The notes beneath the pieces are model-generated. The model was given only the letters and a program-made list of their open reading frames with translations, searched no databases and was not told the origin of the DNA. Source: Rallus limicola (lineage: Eukaryota; Chordata; Aves; Gruiformes; Rallidae). Taken from it: a stretch of DNA of 64,000 nt. Of the stretch, positions 1 through 14,330 are shown piece after piece; the stretch's first letter is position 1, and every line of letters starts with the position of its first letter. The stretch lies in assembly GCA_022605955.1 (NCBI GenBank), contig JAKCOZ010000021.1:13938161-14002160 (forward strand), written 5' to 3'. The position numbers and the translations under genes are program-made.

Positions 1-3000
1 CAGGAAGCCCCTGACTCGATGGGGTCCAGAACACCTCAAAGTCTACAACTGTTTTTCTAGGGGTTTTAGCATTTCCCTGCACAGATTTACAGGAAGGGTT
101 TTTCCTACTGCAATGGGATATGGAACCTATTCCCGTGAGCTGAACATGCATGCAGGCAGCTCGCTGCAAAGCCATGGCTGCAGAGAGAGACGTGAGGGAG
201 GAAGAAGCAGGCACCTACCTCCACATGCAGTTATGGAGGCCTGTCTGACAGCGAGTACATCGCTCTGCTCAGCCCACATAACTTGGTTGCAGTAACCAAT
301 GTGACCAGACAAACCAGTTCAGGTAGATAACAGACCCAGTTCTTACCTCTCACTCTTCACAGTGCTATTTCAAAGGCAAGGCAGGGTAGATGAGGGATGC
401 ACTGTGCATAGAGGGCTTTGATGATGAAGTTCTCCCCCTGTACTCACGCTCAGCTGCCCTTTCTTCCTCCCTCCTCTCCTCTCCTCTCCAAGAAGTTTCT
501 TTCCAAATGTTATTGTATTTGCACCATTAATGTCACCGTCTGAGTTTCTCAACCTGCTTACAACAGCCCTTAGATCACGGATTTATTATCCAAATGCCAA
601 GAGTCTCATTATCACTAATGAACTTTGGGAAGCAAGAGAACTTGTGCATGATGGTCTGGGTTTATTTACTCAGCTGGCAGCTTTTAACTACTGAAAAATG
701 TTACCTCTTTAAATCATGTAGCCTGAGATATATGTACCTGCTCAAAGCCTGGTAACTGCTGACAGAATTTGCAGTGACCCTTCCTCAACATGGAGTATGA
801 CCTTCAGTTATTAAACAAGATCCATTTCCCTAGACTTTGAAACTGCTTTTATGTCCAGAAATCTGAGTTATCCCAGTGTAAAGAGAGGAAATCTGAATTT
901 TTACACTGAAGATGGATTTTATAAAAAGAATACCTGAAAGTAGATGTCAAGGTAAGCAAGCCTTCCTGGCAGCCATCATGAAATTTTGTTAAAAAAAAAT
1001 AATCTATTTTGATCAGCTAATCATTTACCACAGACACTTCATTAATTTAACCTCTTTCCAAATCTTAATGCTCCACAGATCATAATCCCACGAGGTGACA
1101 AAGCAACAGGTAAGTGACACGCTGTTTGTGTCACACAGCAAACATCAGCTTTAGTCCAAACCTGTGAACTTAATACTTTGATTTACACATGCAAGCAGTT
1201 AGTTTGGGATATGGAATAGTGCTGCACACAGCTTTAAACTTTATAGAAAAAAAATGTTGCTTTCATACCAGCAGGATTTTAGAGCCCAAATGTTCATGGG
1301 AGGCACTTGAGGCATGAGCGTGGCTGAAACAAATTCACTTAAGATGTTGCACGCCTCCTTAGGATCGCAGGCGTGCCTGAGCTCCTCAGGGCTGTGAAGC
1401 AGAAAACCACTGGTGGAAATCCTTCCTAGTTGCTCTGAAATTTTGGTTTAGTACTTCTGGTCCATCCACACACAGGCTGAAGCTTCTAACAGATCTGCAA
1501 CAGCAGAGCTGATGTCCACTGCAAAACTCTCCCCTTCCTTTTGCAATGCTGGGCAGGGCCAGCTGCTGTCAAACAGAGACCTCAAAGGTGGGGTGAAAGG
1601 TCCCATTTTAACAATATCTCACAAATTCAGCCTGCTTCTCTCTAGAAATCAAAAAACCCCTACACTTTAGAGATCAAAACCTGCCTCAAACATACTGCTT
1701 TGAAGAGGTGACTCAAACAGCTCGGATTCCTGGCATGGTCTGAGAGCAGCGGTGATGCTTGAGGGTGCAAGGAGTGGGGAGCAGGCACTGCAGCTCTGTC
1801 ACTGTGTGGAGGAGCACAATGGCAGTTCTGGAAACAGAAAAGGTCCCAGAGAAGTTTCCAAGAACAGTTAATTGCACCAGTTCCATTCTCCTCACAAGTG
1901 CCTATGCTCCTGCAGGTTACGCTGACACACAGCAAATCTTCAGTGAGCTCTGACTGTGCAAAGTGTTGGCTTGAACAAAAAAAAATATAAAAAAAAGAAA
2001 AAAAACCTATTCCATCTTCATGCCTTAAAAAAAAAAATGGAGACAGGTAAGAGCTTTCAGATAATTACAGTAATTTCCTCCCCGTTTTTGACTGGCAAAC
2101 TACCACCATCATCCAAAGCACACCACGTCCCATCACCTCTTGCCCATCCCTTTAGAGCCTGAAGTGCGTTTCCTTGATTCCAGCTGCAGAAGTTCATACA
2201 GCTGCCTCCAGCTTTTCAAAGTGGAAATAAATTCACCATAAAAAGCCATTTCGACAGCCCAGCGTTCTGCTGCTTTGGCTTGCCTTGGATTTCCAGCATC
2301 AGGAGGAGAGCAGTTTCAAATACTTTTGTTGTAGTTGATGGCAGCTGCTTGAAAATTCCTTAATTAGACCTGAGTTCCCAAATGATAAAAGTAGTGAACA
2401 CCTCCAGGTAATTAGATCTAGATATATAGATAAGTATTGTGAGTGTATGTTGTCCACCACAAAAAAAAAAACCAGCAAAAAAGTATAAGTAGCTCAAAAA
2501 TTAATAGAGGCTATGGTTATTTTAACTTACATTTTTATTTGCTTTCTAGTTTCTGAGTCTTTACATTGGAGCCAGATCACATTTTAAAGCCATTCTCTCA
2601 AACCACAATTACTAGAAATACTTTAAAACAAAAGCCAAGATTCTCCTACAGTCATTTGCCTCCAGGAGCTGGGACTATAAACACAAGACCAAATATCTGG
2701 AGGTTCAGTAAAAGCACAAGAGCAGGCAACACTGTCTCCATTTCAAAGCGTTAAAAGGGTATTTAAAGCTGCAGTCACTGGAGGGTATAAACCAAGTACT
2801 AAAGGCTCTGTGACTAGAGATCCTATTACACAAATTAATTTGCCCAGCTCTAATTTTATAGATAAAGCTCAAAAAATAAGTATGCTGTGTAAAAGGTTAT
2901 TGATCAATCCACCCAGGCAAGTAGCCCTCACATCGACGGGCAGAGGCAGACGGGGTACCAAAAGCTGTGTGTCAACTCAGGGTGAGCTCCAGTGGGTCAG

Positions 3001-3525
3001 CTTGACTTTGCTGATGCACGATCCAGGCAGGTCCTTTGTTGGGCTTTAATGGCCACCTTCAAAAAAAAAAAAACCATCTGGTTTTCTTCTAGCTACTCAA
3101 CTTCTCTTGGAAAGCAAACAAACCCCTGAGACAGAGAGGGGGGAAAAAAAAAGGGGTAAGGAAGATTTAGAACAAGGTGGGTGTCAGAAGGGTTTAAAAG
3201 CTTCAGTTAAATACAGCAGGAGTTGGCACACTCAGGTTTTATCATCAATTTTACATTCACATAAAGTTTTACAGCTGCAGGTGACCCTGTGTGCCTCACT
3301 GTGCCTCCCGCCCCAGGCGTGCTGGCGATGACCAGCCGGCTGCCCTGCTCCCCTCCTCCACCCCCTCCCTTCTCTCCCTGATTGAGCGTTTATCCAATGC
3401 CAGCCTGAAATTAAATCCTCACATCAGTTTACTGGAAGAGGAGAGGAGGGGGTGGCAGGATTTGAGCCTGTCTTGTAAAGCATGAATTTCCCTCTTTGGC
3501 CCATGCTGAGCCCTGACACAGCTCG

Positions 3526-3640
3526 TAACAGCCCCTGCACATCGCTCACCCACCGCAGTCGGGGATGCAGGGATGTCGCTGATAACGGCCCCCACACATC
3601 ACTTACCCACTGCAGCTGAGGATGCGGGGATGTGCAGGGG
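3526..3640. repeat. 57-bp imperfect tandem duplication, two copies
   Basis: Two consecutive copies begin at 3526 and 3583. Each starts TAAC(A/G)GCCCC, passes through an ACCCAC(C/T)GCAG core, and ends GATG(C)(A/G)GGGATGT. They differ at roughly one base in six. The unit length is a multiple of three, so it leaves a repeated peptide in a minus-strand open frame, but nothing else suggests that frame is coding. Confidence 0.7.
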
Positions 3641-3870
3641 CTGGTCCTGCTCTGCTGCCTCAGGACCCTTCTCCTGCAGCTTTGCAGCAAAGTCTGAGAA
3701 CTGTGGTGAGAAAGGTAAGTGTTGGGAGGGGCTGAGTGCCACAGAGCCCACTGAGTTACCTGTTGTGGTATCCTCTCCAGGAGAGAGAGGAAACCGAGAG
3801 GGGCTGTGTTATACCAACAGTGAGGGCAGGGTGCTGGAGGAATGAGTGTACACAGAAGCTGGCATCAAAA

Positions 3871-3926
3871 CTTTTGCCTTTTTTTTTTTTCCTCTTTTTT
3901 TTCCCCCCCTCTTTTTTCCCCCCTTT
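3871..3926. repeat. Polypyrimidine low-complexity tract
   Basis: About 56 bases that are almost exclusively T and C, with runs of T10-12 and C6-7. This is simple low-complexity sequence with no evidence of a linked exon. Confidence 0.85.
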
Positions 3927-6900
3927 AAATAAACAGAGATTCAGGTCAGCCAAAGTTTTGTGAATCCATATTGTTTTCTCTTAACCGTTTCAATCAACAA
4001 ATTGCTATCAACAAACTCAGGGAGGGGAAAGGAGGGAGAAAAAGCCAAGTTTCATCATGACATCTGCAAAATCAGAAATATTTTGAAGTTGACTTTAGAT
4101 GTTGGGTTTTTCAAATGCTCAACATAAACTGTTCTGCCCAGTTCAGCAAAAAATGTTGATTTTTTTTTTTCCTTCAATCCCAAATCATTCAACCCCCTAA
4201 AGTGCCACAGTAAGCTGATAAAGTCCTTCATACACAGCTTTCACCCCTTCCCTGACATGTTACATGCCCAGCTGTAGAAGAGAGCACTTCTTGCAGCATA
4301 CTAAAGAGCACCTTTGGTATGCTCTGGGAAAAAACAACCATGAAAGACTGGAGGGTCTGGGACAAGAGAGGATGACAGAGCACGGAGCAGGGCATCCACC
4401 TCCTGCAGCTGCAGAGGAGGGAGAAGTTTTTGGCCAGGAGTCCCACAGGTCTTTAAAATGAGGTAGGTGAAGAAACAAACACATTGCACAAGAGCAGAGG
4501 CTTCTTTCATCTCACCTCTTCCTGCATCCAAACAATACACCCCTTAAAGTTGTCTAGTCAGAGACAATTGAAGACAGAGCAGCAAAACAAGGAGGAGATG
4601 AACTCTCCAGAAACATTTCTTATCGTGGATAAATGCCGGGTGAAGTCACTCTATCTGAGTATCAAAGGTGTGTCCATAAAGCCTAGTCTGCCACCTATGG
4701 TTTCTCCAAAGAACACAATCCTCCCCTCTCCATGGTCTCAAACCTGTAATGCTTTAGAGTGGTCCCTTCTTTACCTTAGGCCATTTAAATCTTCCATTTA
4801 ATGACTGTGAATACTGGCTGGTTTTACAAACTTGAACACCTGAGGCAGATCTGGTCATTAAGTGACGATGCTCAAATTTGTGGTGGGGTTAATCTGAGAT
4901 GTAACATCAATATCCCCAGATCAAAAGAAGCAGTGTGGGTTGCAGAGCCATAATCATCCCCCCAAAACATCATTAAGCTAAAACAGAGATGGGAAAAAAG
5001 ACGAGTCATGTTGTTAACTGACTGACCTCTGTTTCTAGCTGGGATAGGTAGAGACATTGCCGGTGCATCAGCTGCCTCAGGCGTTGTGGAGATGGGGCTG
5101 AGGATTCAAACCAACTAATTAAGGAAGTTTGGAAAATCAGATAATGCTTTCCAGCATACTGTGCTGCTGTTGTGCTAGTTGTCCTGAGAATCAGAGCAGA
5201 ATGAAGTCATCATCTAGTAAAAACTTAATTGGCTTTTCCCTTACACTGATGGTATATTCAGTAGCATTAATCACATCCTGATTAATGATTGACTTCAAAG
5301 CAAGACTCTTACTTCACCAGTGGATCTCCAAGAGCTCTGCCACCATTAATGGATTTTATGAGATTCTCCTCTCTGTTTTAAAAAGAGAGAGAACAAGTTA
5401 GGAGGGTGCTGCCACCAGAGTGCAAGCCGAAGAGCTGGGCAGGAAAGACACGAGCCTTGACTCCAGCTCTGTGCAGCACGTCAGAATTTTGGAAGCTTAG
5501 CTCATGGTGTTGGGAATGAACAGCCAACCACCCAGCTTGGGTTCCCCCCTGTATGTACAGCAACAGCTAAAAATAAATCTGCAAAATAAAAGCTCCCGCC
5601 TGGCGCACCAAAACACAATGGGCATCAAATTGCATTAGAATGTTTATATTGAGGAAAATTGCATCCTGCAAACTTAAATTATCTCTCTCCTCCCTCTCCC
5701 CTCCCACCTGCCACGGCCCATTTCCTATTATATTTTTCTAACAAACCAATAGATGCTTGAAATCACGGAAAGCCATAAAGAATTGGAATCAAATTAAGTC
5801 TACATTCTAACTGCATTAGGTGCTGTCAAGCATAGTTTACTCACTCTTCACAGTTCTATCTAGAGGCTAAACAATTTTGTACCCTTTCTCTACTAATCAA
5901 AACTGATTACTCTGATAATGGACCCCTGACGCTGAACACTTTATGAAGGTAAATTATGCCATATCGAACAGGAAGGGGAATGGAAAAATCACCCAGAGAT
6001 AAATAGGTCTAAAGATGCATATATTGATCTCACACTCATTCTTTCTCTCTCTTTCAATGTCTGCAATGGTTAAAGGTTCAATCAATACTTGCAGTGCTGT
6101 AATGCCATCTTTTATAATACCATCATAATTGGCCGTTACCACCGTGTACCCTCAGACTGGCTTGTGCTGGGGCCTTTTATAGCCGACGTCTTTTGTTTCT
6201 TCCCTTCCTGGGTCACACAACTGAAGGGGCAGGTTAAATGGTCCCAATGGTCCCAGAATTGGGCCCTGGCTGTGCACCAAGGCAAGGGAAGGACAAGGAT
6301 GGTTGGCCACATGCTGAAATTGCTGGGAAACTCAGCCAACAAGCATCTTCTAACACATTTACCACGAAATGTTCAAGCACAAGCAGATCTTACAGTCGAG
6401 GATATTGATTTTTGATTGTGAGAGAAAATACACCTTTATTGTTACAAAGCTTCAAAACTCTTCCTGTCCCCAGAAGAAGAGATGGCTTTGGATTACAAGG
6501 TCTTTTGCAGTTAGCAGAACAGACTGCTCAATGGAAAGAAATCCTGATTTGGTGCCTACCCAGGATAAACTTTAATAGTTTTGAACCATTCTGCCAAAGG
6601 ACAAATAAAAAAACCTGTTTCCCATCCCCACCCCAGTGATTTCCCAGCACGGTGCCTTGGCAGCCTTCTCCACAGTGGATTTAGGGTCCCAAGAGATTAG
6701 GATGTTACAGGGAATGCGGTGCACACCTCCAGAAGAGAGGAGAGGCAATATAAAGGTTTTGAGAGGTTATATTTTCACTTTGGAAAACCTGCTATTTGCT
6801 CACATTGGTTTTTGGCTGCTCTGGTTTCCAAACACCCTCTGAAGTGCCTACATGAGATACCACCAGTACAGACAGAAAGCTGTTCTTGCCCTTGAGTAGA

Positions 6901-9900
6901 AACCACACTATTTTCAGTCCAAGCTCAGTGTTCTCCCTCTCATACAGCTGTTTATTTACTAAAAGGAGATACTTACTGCTTTTTCATAGAAGCCGAAGGC
7001 CTGCTGAGTGGAACACATCAGCTGCTGGTTTCAGCCCCTGCCCTCACTGGAACAGAGTAAGAACTGTTTATGTTGCAAAGACCTCCCCTTGCTGAACATG
7101 GCTCTGCATCAACAATAGCCTCTGCTATCAGAACAACCCAAAGATCCCCCTCAGCCACCGAAAGTAATATAAGCATGAAATTCTCTATAATCAAAGGTTA
7201 AGGCATGATATGAGCTTGTGCAGGCTTCAAGAAACCTCCTCTTGGGAATCAGTTGGCAAAAAAAATAGAAGAATAAAAAACATACAAACCAATAAAAAAC
7301 TCAGCATACAGCTCTCTGTGTAGCTGCATAAAGGCTCCATGGAATAAAAGTGACCCCTGATAAAATTCCTGCATTGCATCCATAAATATTCCATAGAATT
7401 CTTTCATGATAACTATAAATATTCCATGTTTCACTCACACCTGTGCAACAACAAAAGTATTTGACTCTTTTGGTTCTAGACGTTTAAGTAGGACTCAAAT
7501 CAATGGGGAGATTTGTTGCATCCAATACAAGCTTCCATTGTAAGTGTACAGCAACAGCCACCACAGGTGATCATGAATAAAAATGTTCAATTAACAATAG
7601 TTCAACTGGTACTAAATTACATCTTCTATTGTGACACAACATCCGTGCAGCTCTCGTTCTCCCTCCTCACAAGACATTCTGTTCTCTTCCCAGCCCATCA
7701 ATCTCCAGAAGACTGAAACACTCAGCACCCCACTAAAACAGGGTAACTGCCTCCAAGGTAGACCATAGGAAAACAGAAAGAAGATCCCTCTGGAAGGCCA
7801 GCAGTGCTATTCTGGGAACGTTTCAGTCAAGAAAAAAACAACCCAAACAAGTAAGGCTATCAGGAGGCAGGTAAATGCATACACAGATACAAAACAGAGA
7901 AGAAAAAAAAAGGAAAAGAAGATGCATCAGGGGTCTATTTCCCACACATTATTACACTCATTGTAGAAAAGACCATTAAGAGTCCTAACAAAACCATTCT
8001 ACTCTGAGGGGCAACTGGGCTTTAGTACAGTCATCAACCTACTCAGCTGAAGGAGATCTTGTTATAAAGCTATAGCTGCTGTCCCCATTTGGACAAAGAT
8101 ATCTGCCTGGCTTTGGCTCTAGGAAAAGGAAGTTTAATCTGGTTTAATTCATTAAGCTAACTCTTACACAAAGTAGGAGATTTTAATTACCAAAGGTGAG
8201 CACAACAGCTTGCATCAAGATCTGAGAAGACTTTTTCACACCTCTTCAGGTCTCAGGAGAGATGTCTCACTTTCAAAACAGCTGGTTTGTCAGTGAATAT
8301 TTACAAACCAAAACATGAAGAACCGGTGCCCACAGATCAACACCAGCCTTAAAACCACCACAGTCCCCACCCAAGCCCTGTCAGTCACCGTTGACACCCA
8401 CACAGGCATCTGTGTGTGAAAGCCATGCACCGGCATCCGGGGCTGTCCGTGGATGCTCAGCAAGACAAATGTCCTCCTCTCCGAAATGAGATACCTACCC
8501 CACAAATCACTGCTCTCTTCCCCCTGCACCTTCCTTTCCCTCTAACCTTCTTCCATTACTCATCCACTGGAAGAAAATGCAAAGAGTAATAATAATTAGA
8601 CAAGAACAAATAGCTGGACAGCGCTATGGATGGCGTCTTCCACTAAATAACAGGCCGTTACCATACCAACGGGTGGGATGAGCGCTGCTCTAACGGTGCT
8701 CACAGGCGCTCCAGCACTGGCACATCATCTGTTATCCCACTGCTTGGGCTGGCTTTGCAGAGGCACTGCCCAGGTCCTCTGGCCCCATCAGTTTAAGTCA
8801 GGTGTTTCTCATGAGGGAAAGCCTCCGTGGTAGCAGAAAATTAGGTGATGGCTCAGATCTGCTGTGGAGGGATGGCATGGAGGGACTAAGCAGTTATGGG
8901 GAGGGTACAGACCTCAGGTCCATATGGATAAAGGCAGCATCCACACTCTCACTCACAATTCCTGCAGGCAAACTGGGTAGCCAGGGTGTCTTGTATAAAA
9001 AGCCAGAAGTTGTAGGAACAGCCAGGAACTAGAAGGAAGAAAGCAGGAGAGGGTTTAATGGCTTTGGTCCTTCCAACAAGATGATCTTGATGAAAGCCTA
9101 AAATGCTTTGCTATGTCAAGAGAACAAAACACATAAGAGAGATTACTTGAAGAGAGATCACCAGCCATGTGAGGCTTGGAGTTCTTATCACTGCAAACAG
9201 CCTTCTGACATAACGTGCTTCCAGCAACAGCCCAGCTGCACAGAGACGTGGATGTGTTAAGGGAGATGAGAGCATCTCTGTTTTAAGATAGAAATAATGA
9301 ACACTTCCTGTGGTCCTGCTAGCAAAGTTAACAACAAATCAAGTTCAGACATTTTTGGAAGAAGCCTGTTGCAGAGAAGGGATGCTCTTTGACAGCAGTA
9401 TGCACCTTTTTACCCATGTGGTGCTGCTGCTGCTGCAGGGGGATCCTGGCAGATGTTCAATCTCCTCGTTAATTTTCCCTGCCTGCCCAACCATTGCAGC
9501 TGATGATTTCCAAGCAGCAAGAGTATAAAACCCAACAGGCCCTTGGGGATATAACACCCAACAGGCTCTGCAAAAAATACTTGGGGACCCAGAAGGTGCA
9601 CAGACAAAATCACAGATCTTTTAAATCAAAGTTTGGTCATCACTCCTTGTTTAGGTAATGATGTTTGGTTCAAAGAACAGGGCTGGAAACACCAACCACC
9701 AAGAAGCACAATCATACCTTTACAAAGGGATGGAGGTGCAAAGGGTTGCAGTGAGGTTTCCTCCTTTCATCACTACCTGTCCAAACTTTCCATGCTGTAA
9801 GAGCTTCCAGCAAAGGGGAAAAAAGAAAAAAAAAAAGACTCTGAGGTACTGCTTTCAGGTTTTGTATCCTGTGGCAGGATGGGGAGATGGGACAGGACAA

Positions 9901-12900
9901 AGTCAAATGTTTTTTCAACTGTTGTAAAAAGTAGTTAGTGAACAAACACTTGTTCCAGCTCATGCTCTGCAAAGGTAATAAACTTGTCTCCCCAAAGTTT
10001 TTATGTAAGGTTTTATGATGAGGCTTAGTGATTGCACCTTGATTTAATTAAATTAATTAATTCCTCCCTGATTTTGCTGTATACAAAAATGGTCTATGTC
10101 CCAATTGAAATTTGCAATACATTTCCAATGGTAACCCTGTCTGTCCCAACAAACACTGTCTTCTGCTTTTAGGGCCTTCAAATCTGAGTTTAAGGTGTAA
10201 CAGTTTCTACTGTCATACAGAAACATGATGAAGCCAAAAAATACTTTAACCTCTCTCTCCTATCACTAAGCTACACCTTTTCTGTCAGCTTCCTTTGTGG
10301 TCTCTCTCTTCCCCACCAAAAACCTCCTCAGAAAGACGTGTCAGTTCCTGTGCTAAAATTATTCATGGTGCACATGCTTTTAGGACACCACACAGTCACT
10401 ACGACAGGGACCTCATGCATGCCTTGAGTTAGTACTTCATCTTCCTTCACTCTGCAAGGGACCTGGGCAAAAGCCAGACAGGAGCCAGTGGAAACAATCT
10501 TTCACAAGCACTAACAAAAGAGTGGGGGTTTTCCTTTCTTTCTGAGCCAAAAGGACAAGTCCCAGGCAACTCTGCTCTTTCTGTACTCAGGATCTTAACA
10601 ACCACACCAAAGGCAGGTAAAAGAAAGTGCATGAAGACAACAGTTCCTGTGGACAGATAACGATGCAAGTGCTAGGATAATTATAAAATAGGTCAACAAA
10701 ATAGCCTAAGCAGACCCTCCCCTGCTATTTCTGGTGAGTTCTGGGATGCTCCCATTCCTAGACACATCAAAAACCAGAATAAAATGGCATTTCAGCCACC
10801 AAGTTGTGAGGCAGATCACTGAGTTTCTGCCTCACACTAACGTCTGAAGTACATGAAATAACAAATACAAATATTGAACAGAAGGATTTGTTCTCGTTTG
10901 CTGCTTTTTCACAGTACAGCTGAACATATCCATGAATTATTCACTTAAAATCCTCAAACCTGCAAGGAGTTAGCTGGACCTTTGCCTAATCTCATCTCAA
11001 GTGTTTCACTTGCATCCTGCATTCCCCTCACTCCCCCTTTCTATTGCAAGTTGGATCAAAACTTCCCTGTATCTATTTCTCCTTCCCTCTACTTGTGGAT
11101 CTAGTTCAGCACTCAGCTTGCTTCAGATAGATACTGCTGGAATACAAGCAATGACAGATGCTTTACTTGACCCTGCTTTGCAATGGCACAGACTAAGATG
11201 ATCTCCAGAGCTGCTTCCCCACTGCCAGCCCTCTGTGAATCTCTGGCTGCAGAAATACAGACATGGATGGACAGTAGTGAACGTGACACTTTGCTAAGGT
11301 GCAAGACAAGGTGACTTTGAGGTCACTGGAGAATCTAGACCACCACCAAAATGAATATTGTAACCACTCTTCAGCTGTCTAGTGAACACTTTGTAACAGC
11401 CAAAAGCCTGAAATATCAGAATTTGAGTTTCCTGCTCGGTTCTACACTAGAAATTCAGCTAAAAAGCCTGCTCTAGAAGATCCTGTAAGTCAAACTAAGG
11501 AGGTTTGATTTCAGGTGATGTTATACGTAGGTCTAAGCTGCCAGGGAAAATTATCAAGTGTGGCAATTCCCAAATAATTGCTCTAAATTATGTCTTCAAT
11601 TTCATGACTCCAGGAAAAAAACTCACCATGCAGTCTTATTTTTTTAATTGGGACAAAAGAATGAATGCAGTGAATAAAAGTCCCTCCTATACTAGGACAA
11701 AGCAATTGCAGAGCACTAAAACACCTGGATTGGTTTCAATCACAGCAAAGGTCTTATTTATACTCTTATTTTTTCCATGGCACTTACACCTCTCGACAGA
11801 CAGCAGGTTCTGCACTTACTCAGATTGAAGACCCCTGAAATTTTCTTAGCTGAGGTGTGACATGAGATGTACCAGAGTCAGCCTTTCTCAACAAGCTTGT
11901 TACAACGAGGTGCAACCTTTGTGGGCTCTTCAGCAGTGGCTGTGGGACCCTAGGAGCCTGTCTGCAGGCTGGAGATGACTCCTAGAAAGGTACAATGGAT
12001 GTTCCCGATGCACAGCAGCACTGCAAACATGGTCTCATCCAGCTCTGGGGCAAGTTTTGGCGCACAAGGTGGTCAAGGATAGCTGAGGCTTGTGGCCGTG
12101 TCAACATGGCAAGCTGACCTGAACCTGTTTCAAAAAGCAAGAGAAATAAGGGCATTAAATCCTCCTGGCATTTCAGGGGAAGGAGGCAGGGAATAAACAT
12201 CTGTTAATTGAATTACTGTCCCCATTTGAAATGCCCATGTCCTGTGAGTGACCTGCCATTACCTGCATCTCTCAACCTCATGCCATCAGAGGGCTCCAAG
12301 CAATAGAAACAGCCCCATCTTCCCTACATAGACTGGTCCAAGAGCCTTGAGGCTCCAGCTTTGTGAGGCACCACCAGCAGTGGGACCACTGCAGTTCAGA
12401 AAGTCAGGCTGAGACAGCAACACCCACTTCATTTTGCAGCCTGAACTTTGGGGCATGACTCCAGTCCAAGATTTCTTGGCCAGGTCCCGCAGCAGCTTGC
12501 AGAACTGCTGGCCCTCCCCAGCATTACTACCCCCTCTTTTCCTTTCACTTCAAAACCCAGTAGGTTTTCACACCACCCCCCCTTTAATAACACAGCAAAC
12601 CTTCACGCATTTTGTTCCCCTGGCTGTGCCTCTCCACAAAGCTGCTCTGTCCCCTTTGCACTTAACAAGACAAAGAAGATGGTTAACAAGAACTTTTGCA
12701 GATACATTGTATTTTTATTTTTAAGACCTTCGGAAGCCAACTCATCCGCTCTCATGGGCTCCTTGCTGATACGTCTCACTTTATTAGTGACTTTGGCCTT
12801 GAATGTCTCAGCTGTTTGATCAATACCGCAGGGGGTCAGTGATATTTTCTCACTTTTAGTGTCTCCCTGCCTTTAACTTTGTCACCTGATGAACAGCACT

Positions 12901-13948
12901 ACCCCTGGAACGCTTATCTCGTATCGATTTTCTCCAGCCTCCTGCTGCATTCCCAGCTGTCCCACCATTTCCCCCCCTGTCACCACATGCCCATTTAATG
13001 TTAACTTATCCCCTTTCTCCCAGGCTCCTCATTCTTACAGGGTCTTTTACCACCCCTCCTCCCCATCCTTCCCCCAACAGCAGATTGTCAAAAAAACAAT
13101 TTCCTTTTTCACCTGACTCATTGTTATCCTTCAGCCGTTTATTGTTTGTCAGCCAGGCGCCCGCCGCTCCACACTGGGATGAGTAGAGGAGAGATGCTAA
13201 GTTGAAGCAGATGTTCAAAAGCCCCCTGCCCCCCCCAGCCCGTACCACCCCACCTGATGGGCTCAGTTTTACTACCATTTTGGGGGTGATATATCCAGAT
13301 GAGAGGGACCCTCTGCCCTGCATTTCAGCCTAGCTTAGAGTTGAAGCAACCAACAGCCTGTGGTAGGCTCAGGAAAGCAGCTTGTCATACTTTGCACCTC
13401 TCATGACTAGAGAGGTGACCGACAGCTACCCAAAGCTCCATTTATAACAGAGCAATAGCTTTAATACTCTTAGTTGTAACTCAATCATACCTGATACAGA
13501 TGCCTTTGCTCGAGGAAAGGGCCACAAAGGGACCTGACATCTCATCCCTGGATTTACACTGGGCTGGCTGGAAGGGTAGAGAAATGAGTGCTGCAGGTTT
13601 TACACCAGTAAGAAAGAAGAGAGGATTTCTTCATGGATTTTTCCTGACATCAAAACCTTTTCAAAAGATCCCTCTATGCAAACTCTGTTCCCAAGAGTCA
13701 CACACCTTCCTGTTAGTTGAGCAAAAAGGCTCCTAAGCAGGAAGTCCATCTTCCTCCCCAGGAGTAAAACTTCTCCTCCCATCTCAGTAGCTCAGAAAGC
13801 AAAACAGCATGGTTTTCATATGGCATGGACAAAAGGAAGAGTACCATCAAATGGCTTCCAGTTGTCCATCTTTAAAATTACACCAACTTAAAGACCAAAA
13901 GTAGTTCCCCTGCAAAGTGCAGCCCTCCTCAAGGTGCAGGGTGCTTAC

Positions 13949-14050
13949 TCACAGAATCACAGCAGGTTAGGACCTGGAAGGGACCTCAAAAGATCACCTA
14001 GTCCAACCACCTCTGCCAGCGCAGGATCACCCAGACTAAATCACACTGCA
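13949..14050 (-). mobile_element. CR1 non-LTR retrotransposon 3' fragment
   Basis: Reading left to right, the sequence opens with TCACAGAATCACAG and then shows GGACCTGGAAGGGACCTC and CTAGTCCAACC. This is the reverse complement of the conserved CR1 3' end, so the element lies on the minus strand with its 3' terminus at 13,949. It is 5'-truncated and diverged. Confidence 0.85.
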
Positions 14051-14103
14051 TTTTGGCCCAGGGTGCTGTAAGTGTGAATGCTACTGTACTCTCTTCAAGA
14101 TGT

Positions 14104-14330
14104 TCAATATTAAGAAAAAAATCTGCAGTATGAGGGTGGGGGATCATTGCAACAGGTTACCCAGAGAGGTGGTGGAGGTCTCATCCCTGCAGCCATTCAA
14201 GGTCAGACTTGATAGGGCTCTGAGTGACCTGATCTAGTGAGGTTGTGCCTGCTCACTGCAGGGGGTTGGACTAGATGACATCTAAAGGTCCCTTCTAACC
14301 TTACACGTTCTATGATTTTATGCTTCTATG
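14104..14330 (+). mobile_element. CR1 non-LTR retrotransposon 3' fragment
   Basis: The copy contains the CR1 landmarks CAACAGGTTACCCAGAGAGG and GGGTTGGACTAGATGACAT, followed by AGGTCCCTTCTAACC, and ends in the TTCTATGATT-type 3' repeat. It is on the plus strand and 5'-truncated. It sits head-to-head about 50 bp from the minus-strand copy ending at 14,050. Confidence 0.9.

Larger units (their letters stand above)
1..13948. other. Intergenic desert upstream of SRSF6, no supported gene
   Basis: No open frame here shows splice-flanked coding structure, a recognisable domain or codon bias; all are short and overlap on several frames. The stretch is AT-rich, with A/T homopolymers, a pyrimidine tract and one 57-bp tandem duplication. 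Parts, for example 5,580-5,960, have the evenly mixed, TAAT-rich look of conserved regulatory DNA. I see no CR1 copy before 13,949. In human the neighbour on this side is PTPRT, but no PTPRT exon was recognised. Confidence 0.6.
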
